Shown here piece after piece: positions 26,429 through 36,100 of a DNA stretch of 64,000 nt. Position numbers and translations under genes: made by a program. The stretch comes from Bacteroides congonensis. Lineage in GTDB: Bacteria > Bacteroidota > Bacteroidia > Bacteroidales > Bacteroidaceae. The first letter of the stretch is position 1; each line of letters opens with the position of its first letter. Below the pieces are notes generated by a model. The model was given only the letters and a program-made list of their open reading frames with translations. It did not search any database and had not been told where the DNA came from. The stretch is taken from assembly GCF_900130125.1 (NCBI RefSeq), contig NZ_FQXY01000011.1:310001-374000 (forward strand). Reading direction: 5' to 3'.

Positions 26429-28333
26429 TCAATTGATAAATTCTTTTATTTTAGTCAGAATACCTTCCTCGTCCATGCCGCAGACATGATAAAGCTCATT
26501 CACCGCACCATGTTCCACAAATATATTGGGGATGCCGATACGCTTCACGGTCGGCTTGTATTCATTGTCCGCCATAAATTCAAGGACAGCGCTCCCCATA
26601 CCCCCTCTGACAATGCCATCTTCAATGGTAAGGATACGCTCGAACTTGCGGCCGACTTCGTGCAGCAACTCTTCATCCAGCGGTTTCAGGAAACGCAAAT
26701 CATAATGGGCGATGGATTTGCCAAGCCCGGCTTCCGCCTTGGTGATGGCACGTGCGGCTGTATTCCCTATCGGGCCGATTGTAATCACCGCAAGGTCTTC
26801 TCCATCCTTCAACTTCCTTCCTTTCCCTACCGGAATTTCTTCCAGCGGACATTGCCAGTCTACCAGCACTCCACGTCCCCGCGGGTAACGGATTACGAAC
26901 GGACCCTTATCCGGCAACTGTGCCGTGTACATCAGTCGACGTAACTCGTGTTCATCCATTGGCGAAGAAATAGTAAGATTGGGTATCGGACGCAGGCAAG
27001 CCATATCGAATGCTCCGTGGTGTGTAGGGCCATCCTCGCCAACCAGTCCGGCACGGTCGAGACATAATACCACAGGAAGATTCTGTATTGCTACGTCATG
27101 GATGATATTATCATGCGCCCGCTGCAAGAAAGAAGAATAAATATTACAGAACGGTATCAACCCGTCCTTTGCCATACCGCCGGAGAAAGTAACGGCATGC
27201 CCTTCGGCAATACCGACATCAAATGCCCGTTTCGGCATTTTTTCCATCAGTATATTCATCGAACAGCCACTGGGCATGGCAGGAGTCACACCGACAATCT
27301 TCGGATTGGCTTCAGCCAACTCTACCAATGTATTTCCGAATACATCCTGGAAAAGCGGTGGCATTCCTTCCGTGTTGACAATGAAACGTTCACCGGTGAC
27401 GGGGTCGAACTTGCCCGGAGCATGCCATTCGGTGGCGTGTTCTTCCGCCGGAGCGAACCCTTTTCCTTTTATAGTGTGCAAATGCAGGATTTTGGGGCCC
27501 TGCAAATCTTTGATATCATGCAGTACGCGGGCGAGATTCCTTACATCGTGTCCGTCTATCGGACCGAAATAACGGATATTCATTCCCTCGAAAATATTCT
27601 GTTGCTGTGCAGCCATCGACTTCAGGCTGTTGCCGAAACGTATCAGCGCCTTGCGGCGTTCCTCATTCAGGATACCGAGCTTGAACAATACGCGCGACAT
27701 TCTGAAACGTAACTGGTTGTAACGGTTGGAAGTCGTCAGGTTGAAAAGATACTGCTTCATGCCGCCGACACTACGGTCGATGGCCATATCATTATCATTC
27801 AGGATGATAAGCAGGTTGTTCGGGGTGGCAGACGCATTGTTCAGTCCTTCGAAAGCCAGTCCGCCACTCATGGAACCATCACCGATGATGGCTACCACAT
27901 GACGCTTGGAATCTCCTTTTTGCGCAGCGGCAACAGCCATGCCGAGAGCGGCGGAGATAGAGTTGGAAGCGTGTCCGCACGTGAAAGTATCGTATTCGCT
28001 CTCTTCCGGTGATGGGAAAGGGCGTATTCCGCCAAACTTCCGGTTGGTGGAAAAAGCTTCACGGCGTCCTGTCAGAATTTTATGGCCGTAAGCCTGATGT
28101 CCCACATCCCACACAATACGGTCATAAGGTGTATTGTAGATGTAGTGCAGGGCTACAGTCAGTTCCACTGTCCCAAGACTGGCGGCAAAATGTCCCGGAT
28201 TGCAGCAGAGCTCTTTAATAATGTCCTGCCTTAGTTCATCGCATACTTCCGGCAGTTGCTCTACGGTTAGTTTTCGCAGGTCTTCGGGGTAATTAATGGA
28301 TTTTAGCAAGTTATATATCGGTTCACTATTCAT
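26429..28333 (-). CDS. dxs: 1-deoxy-D-xylulose-5-phosphate synthase
   Basis: The 634-residue thiamine-diphosphate enzyme condenses pyruvate and glyceraldehyde-3-phosphate, the first step of the MEP isoprenoid pathway. It has the ThDP motif GDGSMSGGLAFEGLNNA, the substrate region DVGHQAYGHKILTGR, the transketolase pyrimidine domain (about 320-485) and the C-terminal domain. The start at 28333 gives normal length; an upstream extension of 48 residues is rejected because it crosses the -7 promoter box at 28353-28360. It leads the dxs-trkA-trkH unit. Confidence 0.95.
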   Translation of the reverse strand: MNSEPIYNLLKSINYPEDLRKLTVEQLPEVCDELRQDIIKELCCNPGHFAASLGTVELTVALHYIYNTPYDRIVWDVGHQAYGHKILTGRREAFSTNRKFGGIRPFPSPEESEYDTFTCGHASNSISAALGMAVAAAQKGDSKRHVVAIIGDGSMSGGLAFEGLNNASATPNNLLIILNDNDMAIDRSVGGMKQYLFNLTTSNRYNQLRFRMSRVLFKLGILNEERRKALIRFGNSLKSMAAQQQNIFEGMNIRYFGPIDGHDVRNLARVLHDIKDLQGPKILHLHTIKGKGFAPAEEHATEWHAPGKFDPVTGERFIVNTEGMPPLFQDVFGNTLVELAEANPKIVGVTPAMPSGCSMNILMEKMPKRAFDVGIAEGHAVTFSGGMAKDGLIPFCNIYSSFLQRAHDNIIHDVAIQNLPVVLCLDRAGLVGEDGPTHHGAFDMACLRPIPNLTISSPMDEHELRRLMYTAQLPDKGPFVIRYPRGRGVLVDWQCPLEEIPVGKGRKLKDGEDLAVITIGPIGNTAARAITKAEAGLGKSIAHYDLRFLKPLDEELLHEVGRKFERILTIEDGIVRGGMGSAVLEFMADNEYKPTVKRIGIPNIFVEHGAVNELYHVCGMDEEGILTKIKEFIN

Positions 28334-28352
28334 GATTCTAGGAAATTTAGTG

Positions 28353-28381
28353 CAAAAGTACGAAAAGAAAGTATACTTTTG
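28353..28381. promoter_or_regulatory. Face-to-face divergent -7 boxes (dxs / GSCFA gene)
   Basis: TACTTTTG on the minus strand (28353-28360) serves dxs, and TACTTTTG on the plus strand (28374-28381) serves the GSCFA gene. The two form an inverted repeat separated by 13 bp, so both polymerases would need overlapping DNA and probably compete. Confidence 0.6.
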
Positions 28382-28402
28382 CATACGAAATGTAATAAAG
28401 TG

Positions 28403-29404
28403 ATGGAAAATCATATGAACTTTCAAACATCTGTGGAATTGCCCGCCGGACTTCCGGCAATCCGACATACAGACCATATACTTTTGATAGGGTCTTGTTT
28501 CGCCGAAAATATAGGTGCCTTGCTTGCAGATGCCAAATTCCGGTTGGATCTGAATCCTTTCGGTATTCTTTATAATCCTTTATCTATCTCATCCGCTTTG
28601 CGGGAGATTGCAACGAAAAAAGAATACACGGAGAAAGACCTGTTTGCTTATCGGGGGCTATGGCATAGCCCCATGCATCATGGCTTCTTTTCCGCATCCA
28701 CTCAGGAAGAAACCTTGCAGCATATCAACGTGCGACTTCAACAAGCCCGTCAGGCTATGCAACAACTTGATTGGCTGATGCTGACTTTCGGTACGGCTTA
28801 CGTCTATGAACAAAAAGAAACGGGAAAGGTTGTTGCCAATTGTCATAAACTGCCCGAGAGCAACTTTAACCGCAGGCTTCTTCTTGTAGACGAAATAGTA
28901 GACGAATATACTTCGTTGATTACCAGCCTGGCAGCCCGTAATCCGAATCTGAAGATCCTGTTCACAGTAAGTCCTATCCGTCATATCCGCGACGGGATGC
29001 ACGCCAACCAGTTAAGCAAATCCACTTTATTACTTGCTATCGACCGCTTGCAACAACTTTTCCCGCAACACGTCTTCTATTTCCCTTCCTATGAAATAGT
29101 CTTGGACGAATTACGTGATTACCGCTTTTATGCGGATGATATGCTGCATCCGTCCCCATTGGCAGTCCGTTACCTGTGGGAACGCTTCTCCGAAACCTTC
29201 TTTTCCGCTGACACAAAGCAGATTATGGCAGAGGTCGAAGATATCCGGCGGGACTTGGCTCATAAGCCCTTTCATCCCGCTTCAGAAGCGTATCAACGCT
29301 TTTTAGGACAAATAGTGTTAAAAATAGAACGACTTATCGGAAAATACCCGTACTTAGATTTTCAAAAAGAAACAGAACTATGTCATATGCGATTGAATCC
29401 ATAG
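28403..29404 (+). CDS. GSCFA domain protein
   Basis: The 333-residue protein begins with the family's naming motif GSCFAENIG, followed by LNPFGILYNP, and carries LMLTFGTAYVYE and FTVSPIRHIRDG motifs. GSCFA proteins are SGNH-hydrolase-like enzymes of unknown substrate. The ATG at 28403 is placed after the -7 box at 28374-28381; a second ATG at 28415 is possible. It overlaps the MurF-Alr gene by 25 bp, suggesting coupled translation and a possible envelope role. Confidence 0.85.
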   Translation: MENHMNFQTSVELPAGLPAIRHTDHILLIGSCFAENIGALLADAKFRLDLNPFGILYNPLSISSALREIATKKEYTEKDLFAYRGLWHSPMHHGFFSASTQEETLQHINVRLQQARQAMQQLDWLMLTFGTAYVYEQKETGKVVANCHKLPESNFNRRLLLVDEIVDEYTSLITSLAARNPNLKILFTVSPIRHIRDGMHANQLSKSTLLLAIDRLQQLFPQHVFYFPSYEIVLDELRDYRFYADDMLHPSPLAVRYLWERFSETFFSADTKQIMAEVEDIRRDLAHKPFHPASEAYQRFLGQIVLKIERLIGKYPYLDFQKETELCHMRLNP

Positions 29405-31863
29405 CCAAAAGTATCGGTGCCCGCCGTGTGGGCGAATATGAAACGACTATTGATTGGCTGTTAACAGACAGCCGTTCCCTGAGTTTTCCAGAAGAAACTC
29501 TTTTTTTCGCTTTAGCTACCAAACGAAATAGTGGAGCACGCTATATTCCCGATTTATACGACCGGGGAGTGCGCAATTTTGTAGTCTCCGAAGAGGATTG
29601 GACTACCCTTGCCGGGCAGAGATATGAAGAAGCCAATTTCCTCATCGTCCCCAATCCCTTGAAAGCCTTGCAGAAACTGGCTGAAGTACACCGTGAGAAT
29701 TTCAAGATACCCGTTATCGGCATTACCGGCAGTAACGGAAAAACCATTGTGAAAGAATGGTTGCACCAGTTGCTTAGTCCGGATCGCCGTATTGTCCGTT
29801 CTCCGCGTAGTTATAATTCTCAAATCGGCGTTCCGCTTTCTGTGTGGCAACTCGACGAAGAAGCTGAACTGGGAATCTTCGAGGCCGGTATCTCCGAAAT
29901 GGGAGAGATGGGAGCTTTGAAACGGATGATAAAGCCCACCATCGGTATTCTGACTAATATCGGCGGCGCTCATCAGGAAAACTTCTTCTCATTGCAGGAG
30001 AAGTGCATGGAAAAACTGACGCTTTTCAAAGACTGCGATGTCGTGATTTACAACGGCGATAATGAATTAATCAGCAACTGCGTGGCAAAGTCAATGCTGA
30101 CAGCCCGTGAGATTGCCTGGAGTAAAAAGGATATCGAACGTCCGCTTCATATCAGCCGCATAACGAAGAAAGAAGACCACACCGTCATTTCCTACCGTTA
30201 TCTGGATATGGATAATACTTTCTGTATTCCTTTTATTGACGATGCTTCCATCGAAAACGTCTTGAACTGCCTGGCAGCCTGTCTCTACCTGATGACTCCC
30301 GCCGACCAGATCACCGAACGGATGGCACGCCTCGAACCGATTGCCATGCGCCTGGAAGTAAAAGAAGGAAAGAACAACAGTGTCTTGATAAATGACAGCT
30401 ATAATTCGGACTTGGCATCCCTGGATATAGCCCTTGACTTCCTTGTCCGCCGTTCTGAAAAGAAAGGACTGAACCGGACGCTTATCCTGTCCGACATACT
30501 GGAAACCGGACAAAGTACAGCCACGCTCTACCGCCGTGTAGCCCAGTTGGTGCAAAGCCGGGGCATTAATAAACTGATTGGCGTAGGCCCGGAGATTTCC
30601 TCGTGTGCCGCCCGGTTTAGTGATGACATCGAACGCTATTTCTTCCCCAATACCGAAGCCCTTCTCGCGTCGGACATACTCAAATCCCTTCATTCGGAAG
30701 TCATTCTGATAAAAGGTTCGCGTGTGTTCAACTTCGACAGGGTATCCGAAGCCTTGGAGTTGAAAGTGCATGAAACTATCCTGGAAGTAAACCTGCACGC
30801 CATGGTAGACAACCTGAACCACTACCGTTCCATGCTCCGCCATCCTGAAACGAAAATGATTTGTATGGTGAAAGCATCTGCCTACGGAGCCGGTTCTTAT
30901 GAGATAGCCAAGACCTTACAGGAACATCATGTTGATTACCTTGCAGTAGCCGTTGCCGACGAAGGTTCCGAACTCCGCAAAGCAGGCATTACTTCCTCTA
31001 TCATGATTATGGATCCGGAGCTTACGGCATTCAAAACCATGTTCGACTATAAACTGGAACCGGAAGTTTATAATTTCCATCTGCTCGACGCGCTTATCAA
31101 AGCCGCCAAAAAAGAAGGAATCACCAACTTCCCGATTCATATAAAACTGGATACGGGTATGCACCGTCTCGGCTTTGCCGTGGAAGATATACCCTTGCTT
31201 ATCCGCCGCCTGAAGAATCAAAGCGCGGTTATTCCCCGTTCGGTATTCTCTCATTTCGTAGGAAGTGATTCTCCCCAGTTCGATGCCTTTACGCGCCAGC
31301 AGATAGAACTGTTTGAAAAGGGCTCTCAGGAGTTGCAGGCCGCTTTCTCGCATAAGATTCTGCGCCATATCTGCAATACGGCGGGAATCGAGCGTTTCCC
31401 CGGTGCGCAGTTTGATATGGTGCGGCTGGGAATCGGACTTTACGGAGTCAGCCCGATAGACAACTCGATTATTCATAATGTAAGTACCCTCAAGACAACG
31501 ATACTCCAGATTCGCAATGTGCCCGAAGAAGATACGGTTGGGTATAGCCGGATGGGACATCTGGCACGTCCTTCACGCATCGCCGCCATTCCTATCGGTT
31601 ATGCCGACGGGCTGAACCGCCATTTGGGACGGGGAAACGCCTACTGCCTGGTGAACGGAAAGAAAGCGCCTTATGTGGGCAATATCTGTATGGACGTCTG
31701 CATGATAGACGTTACCGACATCGACTGCCGTGAAGGCGACCAGGCGATTATTTTCGGTGACGACCTGCCGATAACAGTTCTCTCCGACAAGCTGGATACT
31801 ATTCCTTATGAAGTTCTTACTAGTATATCGACACGGGTGAAACGGGTATATTATCAGGAATAA
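29380..31863 (+). CDS. Bifunctional MurF ligase / alanine racemase
   Basis: The 827-residue protein fuses two peptidoglycan enzymes. Residues 1-455 are MurF, which adds D-Ala-D-Ala to UDP-MurNAc-tripeptide, with ATP motif GITGSNGKTIVKEW. Residues about 460-827 are a fold-III alanine racemase that makes D-Ala, with the PLP lysine at about 497 in MVKASAYGAG, the tyrosine at about 722 in VGYSRMGHL, and the domain end VLTSISTRVKRVYY. The fusion is known in Bacteroidetes and couples substrate supply to ligation. Its start lies inside the GSCFA gene, and it ends before a long hairpin terminator. Confidence 0.93.
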   Translation: MSYAIESIAKSIGARRVGEYETTIDWLLTDSRSLSFPEETLFFALATKRNSGARYIPDLYDRGVRNFVVSEEDWTTLAGQRYEEANFLIVPNPLKALQKLAEVHRENFKIPVIGITGSNGKTIVKEWLHQLLSPDRRIVRSPRSYNSQIGVPLSVWQLDEEAELGIFEAGISEMGEMGALKRMIKPTIGILTNIGGAHQENFFSLQEKCMEKLTLFKDCDVVIYNGDNELISNCVAKSMLTAREIAWSKKDIERPLHISRITKKEDHTVISYRYLDMDNTFCIPFIDDASIENVLNCLAACLYLMTPADQITERMARLEPIAMRLEVKEGKNNSVLINDSYNSDLASLDIALDFLVRRSEKKGLNRTLILSDILETGQSTATLYRRVAQLVQSRGINKLIGVGPEISSCAARFSDDIERYFFPNTEALLASDILKSLHSEVILIKGSRVFNFDRVSEALELKVHETILEVNLHAMVDNLNHYRSMLRHPETKMICMVKASAYGAGSYEIAKTLQEHHVDYLAVAVADEGSELRKAGITSSIMIMDPELTAFKTMFDYKLEPEVYNFHLLDALIKAAKKEGITNFPIHIKLDTGMHRLGFAVEDIPLLIRRLKNQSAVIPRSVFSHFVGSDSPQFDAFTRQQIELFEKGSQELQAAFSHKILRHICNTAGIERFPGAQFDMVRLGIGLYGVSPIDNSIIHNVSTLKTTILQIRNVPEEDTVGYSRMGHLARPSRIAAIPIGYADGLNRHLGRGNAYCLVNGKKAPYVGNICMDVCMIDVTDIDCREGDQAIIFGDDLPITVLSDKLDTIPYEVLTSISTRVKRVYYQE

Positions 31864-31919
31864 AACCGTGAGAGATAAATGAAAACTGAGAACCGATAAA
31901 CGGATAATCAGTAAATAAT

Positions 31920-32007
31920 AAAACGGTAGACAGTAAGCGGTAAATGATGAATGAAAGTGAACTAACATAAATAATTCATTGTTTACCGTTTACAGTTTGC
32001 CGTTTTT
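31920..32007 (+). terminator. Long hairpin terminator built from heptamers
   Basis: Arms of about 33 nt (31920-31952 and 31975-32006) pair with few mismatches and end in a T-run at 32002-32006. The arms are themselves heptamer series, for example GTTTACC, GTTTACA, GTTTGCC on the 3' side. Repeats of the same type continue upstream to about 31868. It separates the MurF-Alr gene from tatA. Confidence 0.75.
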
Positions 32008-32010
32008 CTT

Positions 32011-32018
32011 TATATTTG
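32011..32018 (+). promoter_or_regulatory. Promoter -7 box for tatA-tatC-helicase
   Basis: TATATTTG matches the -7 consensus exactly and begins four bases after the terminator hairpin, 37 bp before the tatA start codon. Confidence 0.55.
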
Positions 32019-32054
32019 CACCAACTAATAAAAACCTCTTTATCAAATAAACGT

Positions 32055-32273
32055 ATGACAAACTTATTATTATTAGGTTTCTTGCCTAGTGGTTCCGAAT
32101 GGATTATTATAGCTTTGGTTATTCTCCTTCTCTTTGGTGGAAAGAAAATTCCTGAACTGATGCGCGGCTTGGGCAAAGGCGTGAAGAGCTTCAAGGATGG
32201 AGTGAACGATGCAAAAGAAGAAATAAATAAGGCAAAAGAAGACCTGGACAAACCGGCGGACTCAAGTAAGTAA
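32055..32273 (+). CDS. tatA: Twin-arginine translocase subunit TatA
   Basis: The 72-residue protein has one N-terminal membrane helix (SEWIIIALVILLLFGGKKIPEL), the conserved FGGKKIPELMRGLGKG hinge and an amphipathic helix, then a charged Lys/Glu/Asp tail. TatA forms the pore for folded, cofactor-bearing proteins. The ATG at 32055 is chosen over upstream codons that precede the likely transcript start. tatC follows at 11 bp; no tatB was seen, as is common in minimal TatAC systems. Confidence 0.93.
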   Translation: MTNLLLLGFLPSGSEWIIIALVILLLFGGKKIPELMRGLGKGVKSFKDGVNDAKEEINKAKEDLDKPADSSK

Positions 32274-32284
32274 AATAAGTACGG

Positions 32285-33109
32285 ATGGCAGAAATGACCT
32301 TTTGGGATCATTTGGATGAACTGCGCAAGGTACTTTTTCGGGTGATTGGAGTTTGGTTTGTATTGGCAATAGGTTATTTTATTGCTATGCCCTACCTTTT
32401 CGATCATGTGATTCTGGCGCCATGCCACAATGATTTCATATTCTACGATTTATTACGGCATATCGGACAGACATTCGATCTGACCGATGACTTTTTCACA
32501 CAAGAGTTTCAGGTGAAGCTGGTCAATATAAACTTGGCGGCTCCCTTCTTTATACACATGTCGACAGCCTTCTGGATGTCGGTCGTGACCGCCATGCCCT
32601 ATATTTTCTTTGAAGTATGGCGTTTTATCGCCCCTGCCCTTTATCCCAACGAAAGGAAAGGAGTGCGTAAGGCATTAACCATCGGGACGGTGATGTTCTT
32701 TATCGGTGTCTTGCTGGGTTATTTTATGGTTTATCCGTTGACGCTCCGCTTCCTTTCCACCTATCAGTTAAGTTCGGAAGTGGAGAACATCCTGTCACTC
32801 AATTCCTATATTGACAATTTCATGATGCTGATTCTATGCATGGGACTGGCGTTTGAATTACCATTAGTAACGTGGTTGCTTTCATTGCTGGGAGTAGTCA
32901 ACAAGTCCTTCTTGCGGAAATACCGTCGTCATGCTGTTGTCATCATCGTGATAGCTGCTGCCATCATCACTCCGACAGGCGACCCGTTCACATTGAGCGT
33001 CGTAGCCATTCCACTTTATCTGCTCTATGAAATGAGCATCCTGATGATAAAGGACAAGAAGAAAACAGAAGAAGAGATAGAAGATGAAATTGCCTTGTCA
33101 GAAGAGTGA
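32285..33109 (+). CDS. tatC: Twin-arginine translocase subunit TatC
   Basis: The 274-residue protein has six membrane helices and the TatC motifs MTFWDHLDELRKVLFRV (signal-recognition N-terminus), FFEVWRFIAPALYPNERKG and GLAFELPLVTWLLSLLG. It binds twin-arginine signal peptides. Its C-terminal 25 bp overlap the start of the following helicase gene. A short Glu/Lys-rich tail is present. Confidence 0.95.
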   Translation: MAEMTFWDHLDELRKVLFRVIGVWFVLAIGYFIAMPYLFDHVILAPCHNDFIFYDLLRHIGQTFDLTDDFFTQEFQVKLVNINLAAPFFIHMSTAFWMSVVTAMPYIFFEVWRFIAPALYPNERKGVRKALTIGTVMFFIGVLLGYFMVYPLTLRFLSTYQLSSEVENILSLNSYIDNFMMLILCMGLAFELPLVTWLLSLLGVVNKSFLRKYRRHAVVIIVIAAAIITPTGDPFTLSVVAIPLYLLYEMSILMIKDKKKTEEEIEDEIALSEE

Positions 33110-36100
33110 AGCGATAGAATCTTATGAATTACTTTTAGCCGTTTGTCGGGCGGAAGATGCCCGACTTGCCGTAGGATACAAGCAAATGCGTGACTTGCTG
33201 GAACGCATTTGCCGTTCACAAATGCAGAACGAAAGTCTGCAAATGACCGACCTTTCCGCCCGTATCAGCTTTATCGCCGCAAAGATAGACCTTTCGGCAG
33301 GCGAGCAGAACCGGCTGCATACTTTCCGCCTGACTTCCAATCAAATACTGAACCGCCGTCTCGAACCGACCAGGGAGAACCTGTTGCGGGATGCCAAGAC
33401 ACTGGCTTTCTTGATCCGTAAACTCTCGGACGAAGATATACCGGATGTACTCTACCGCTTGCTGCCACGTGCGGACGCTACCTACATAGTTGCTCCCCCT
33501 GCTCGTGAACGGGTGCAACGGATGCGTGTTTGCTTTCAATATGCCGACGAACAATATCTGTATGTCACCCCATTGGATGAAGTCTCGGAGAAACCGCTAC
33601 TCGTCCGCTACAATATCCCTCAGATTAATGAAGAATTTGCAGAAACGTGCAAGCTACTTTGGCGCCATGCCCAAGTGAATCTCCTGGATGTAGCCATTGA
33701 TAATGAAGGAGTGCTGACACCTTCATTTATTGTTCTCGAACCAGACTATCTGATTGACATCAGTTCCCTTGCCGAGTGTTTCCGCGACTACGGGCATCAT
33801 CCGGCAAATTATTACCTGTCCCGTCTCCAGCCGATTGAAAACGCCCGACCTTTGTTACTGGGAAATATAGCCAACCTTTTTCTCGACGAATGGATTCATG
33901 CGCAGGACGAAGAAGATATCGACTACCGGACTTGTATGCAAAAAGCCTTCCGGCGTTATCCTATCGAATTGGCAGCCTGCCCCGATTTGCGGGACAGGGA
34001 GAAAGAACGTCAGTTCTTTGACGACTGCAAACTGCACTTTGAGCATATCCGTGAGACGGTGAATGATACCTTTCATGCCGCCGGATACGAACTCGATAAG
34101 ACGGACGCAGTACTCGAACCTTCTTATATCTGCGAAGCGCTCGGATTGCAAGGCCGTCTCGACTATATGCAACGGGATATGTCTTCCTTCATAGAAATGA
34201 AATCCGGCAAAGCCGACGAATACGCCATCCGCGGCAAAGTGGAACCCAAGGAAAACAATAAAGTGCAGATGCTTCTCTATCAGGCCGTCCTTCAATACTC
34301 GATGGGGATGGATCACCGGAAAGTGAAAGCCTATCTGCTCTATACCCGTTACCCGCTTCTGTACCCATCCCGCCCTTCCTGGGCGATGGTGCGCCGGGTA
34401 ATTGATTTGCGAAACCGGATTGTAGCCAATGAATACAGTATCCAATTACGGAACAGTCTGGAATATACCGAAGAGAAACTGTCAGAAATAAACGCTACCA
34501 CTCTGAATGAACGTGGACTGAAGGGTCGCTTTTGGGAAACCTGGCTGCGCCCGTCTATCGACAATTTTCAGGAGAAATTGAAAGTTCTTTCGCCACTGGA
34601 AAAGAAATATTTCTATGCCGTATATAATTTCCTGACTAAAGAACTCTATACCTCTAAATCCGGTGATGTCGACTATGAAGGACGTACGGGAGCAGCTTCT
34701 TTATGGCTTTCCACACTGGCGGAAAAGTGCGAGGCAGGAGAGATAATCTATGATTTACGAATCAAGGAAAACCATGCCGCCGACGAGCATAAAGCTCATT
34801 TATTATTGGTTCGTTCTGAAGAATGTGAGTCTCGATTAGAATCTGTACTTCCCAACTTCCGTCAAGGCGATGCTATTATCCTGTATGAACGTAACAGTGA
34901 GACGGATAATGTAACCAACAAAATGGTATTCAAGGGGAACATCGAGCATCTGACAGATAATGAAATTGGTATCCGTCTGCGTTCTACACAGCAGAATCCT
35001 TCCGTTCTTCCTGCCGAAAGCCTTTATGCCATAGAGCACGATACGATGGATACGACATTCCGTTCCATGTATCAGGGATTGTACGCTTATCTTTCTGCTA
35101 CACAGGAGCGTCGCGACCTGTTGCTATCGCAACGCCCGCCGAAATTTGACGAATCATTGGATACCCTTATTTCACAAGCGGAAGACGATTTTGCCCGTGT
35201 TGCACTGAAAGCGAAAGCCGCACAAGACTATTTCCTTCTCGTCGGCCCTCCGGGGACAGGCAAGACTTCCTGCGCCCTGAAGAAGATGGTAGAGACTTTT
35301 CACGCTGATAAAGAAGCGCAGATTTTGTTGCTTTCATACACCAATCGGGCAGTTGATGAAATATGTAAGTCGCTGGTTTCCATTCGTCCCGCTGTTGATT
35401 TTATCCGTGTCGGAAGTGAATTGTCCTGTGACGAGAACTACCGTTCACATCTGATAGAAAATGAACTGTCGTCCTGCAATCGTCGTTCGGAAGTCTACGA
35501 ACGTATCCGGAACTGCCGTATTATTGTAGGAACAGTCGCTGCCATTTCCGGCAAACCGGAACTTTTCCGTCTGAAACATTTCAATGTAGCCATCATAGAT
35601 GAGGCTACGCAGATACTCGAACCTCAATTACTGGGAATCCTTTGTGCCCGCGGTGAAGATGACCGGAACGCCATTGACAAGTTTATCCTGATTGGCGACC
35701 ATAAACAGCTTCCTGCCGTTGTGCTGCAAAATACGGAACAATCAGCCATCTATGACGAATCATTGCTCTCTGTCGGATTGACAAATTTGAAAGACTCGCT
35801 GTTCGAGCGTCTTTACCGGAATTGTTCTTCTGGCAACGACAGCTCGTCGTCCATTATTGCCGATAACACATCGTCTGCCACTGGTCGTTCATTCGACATG
35901 CTTTGCCGTCAAGGGCGCATGCATCCCGAAGTTGCCTTGTTTGCCAACCGTGCTTTCTATGGCGGGCGCTTGATTCCTGTCGGATTACCTCACCAGTTGG
36001 AAGATTCCGGACATATCTCCCGTGTCGCTTTTTATCCATCCATACCGGAGAGAGCGGGAAGCTCTGCAAAAGTCAACTCTTCAGAAGCCCGGATTGTTGC

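Noticed and set aside
26429..28477. Longer Dxs start at 28477
   Set aside because: It would cross the divergent promoter boxes and the GSCFA start; ATG 28333 gives the standard length.
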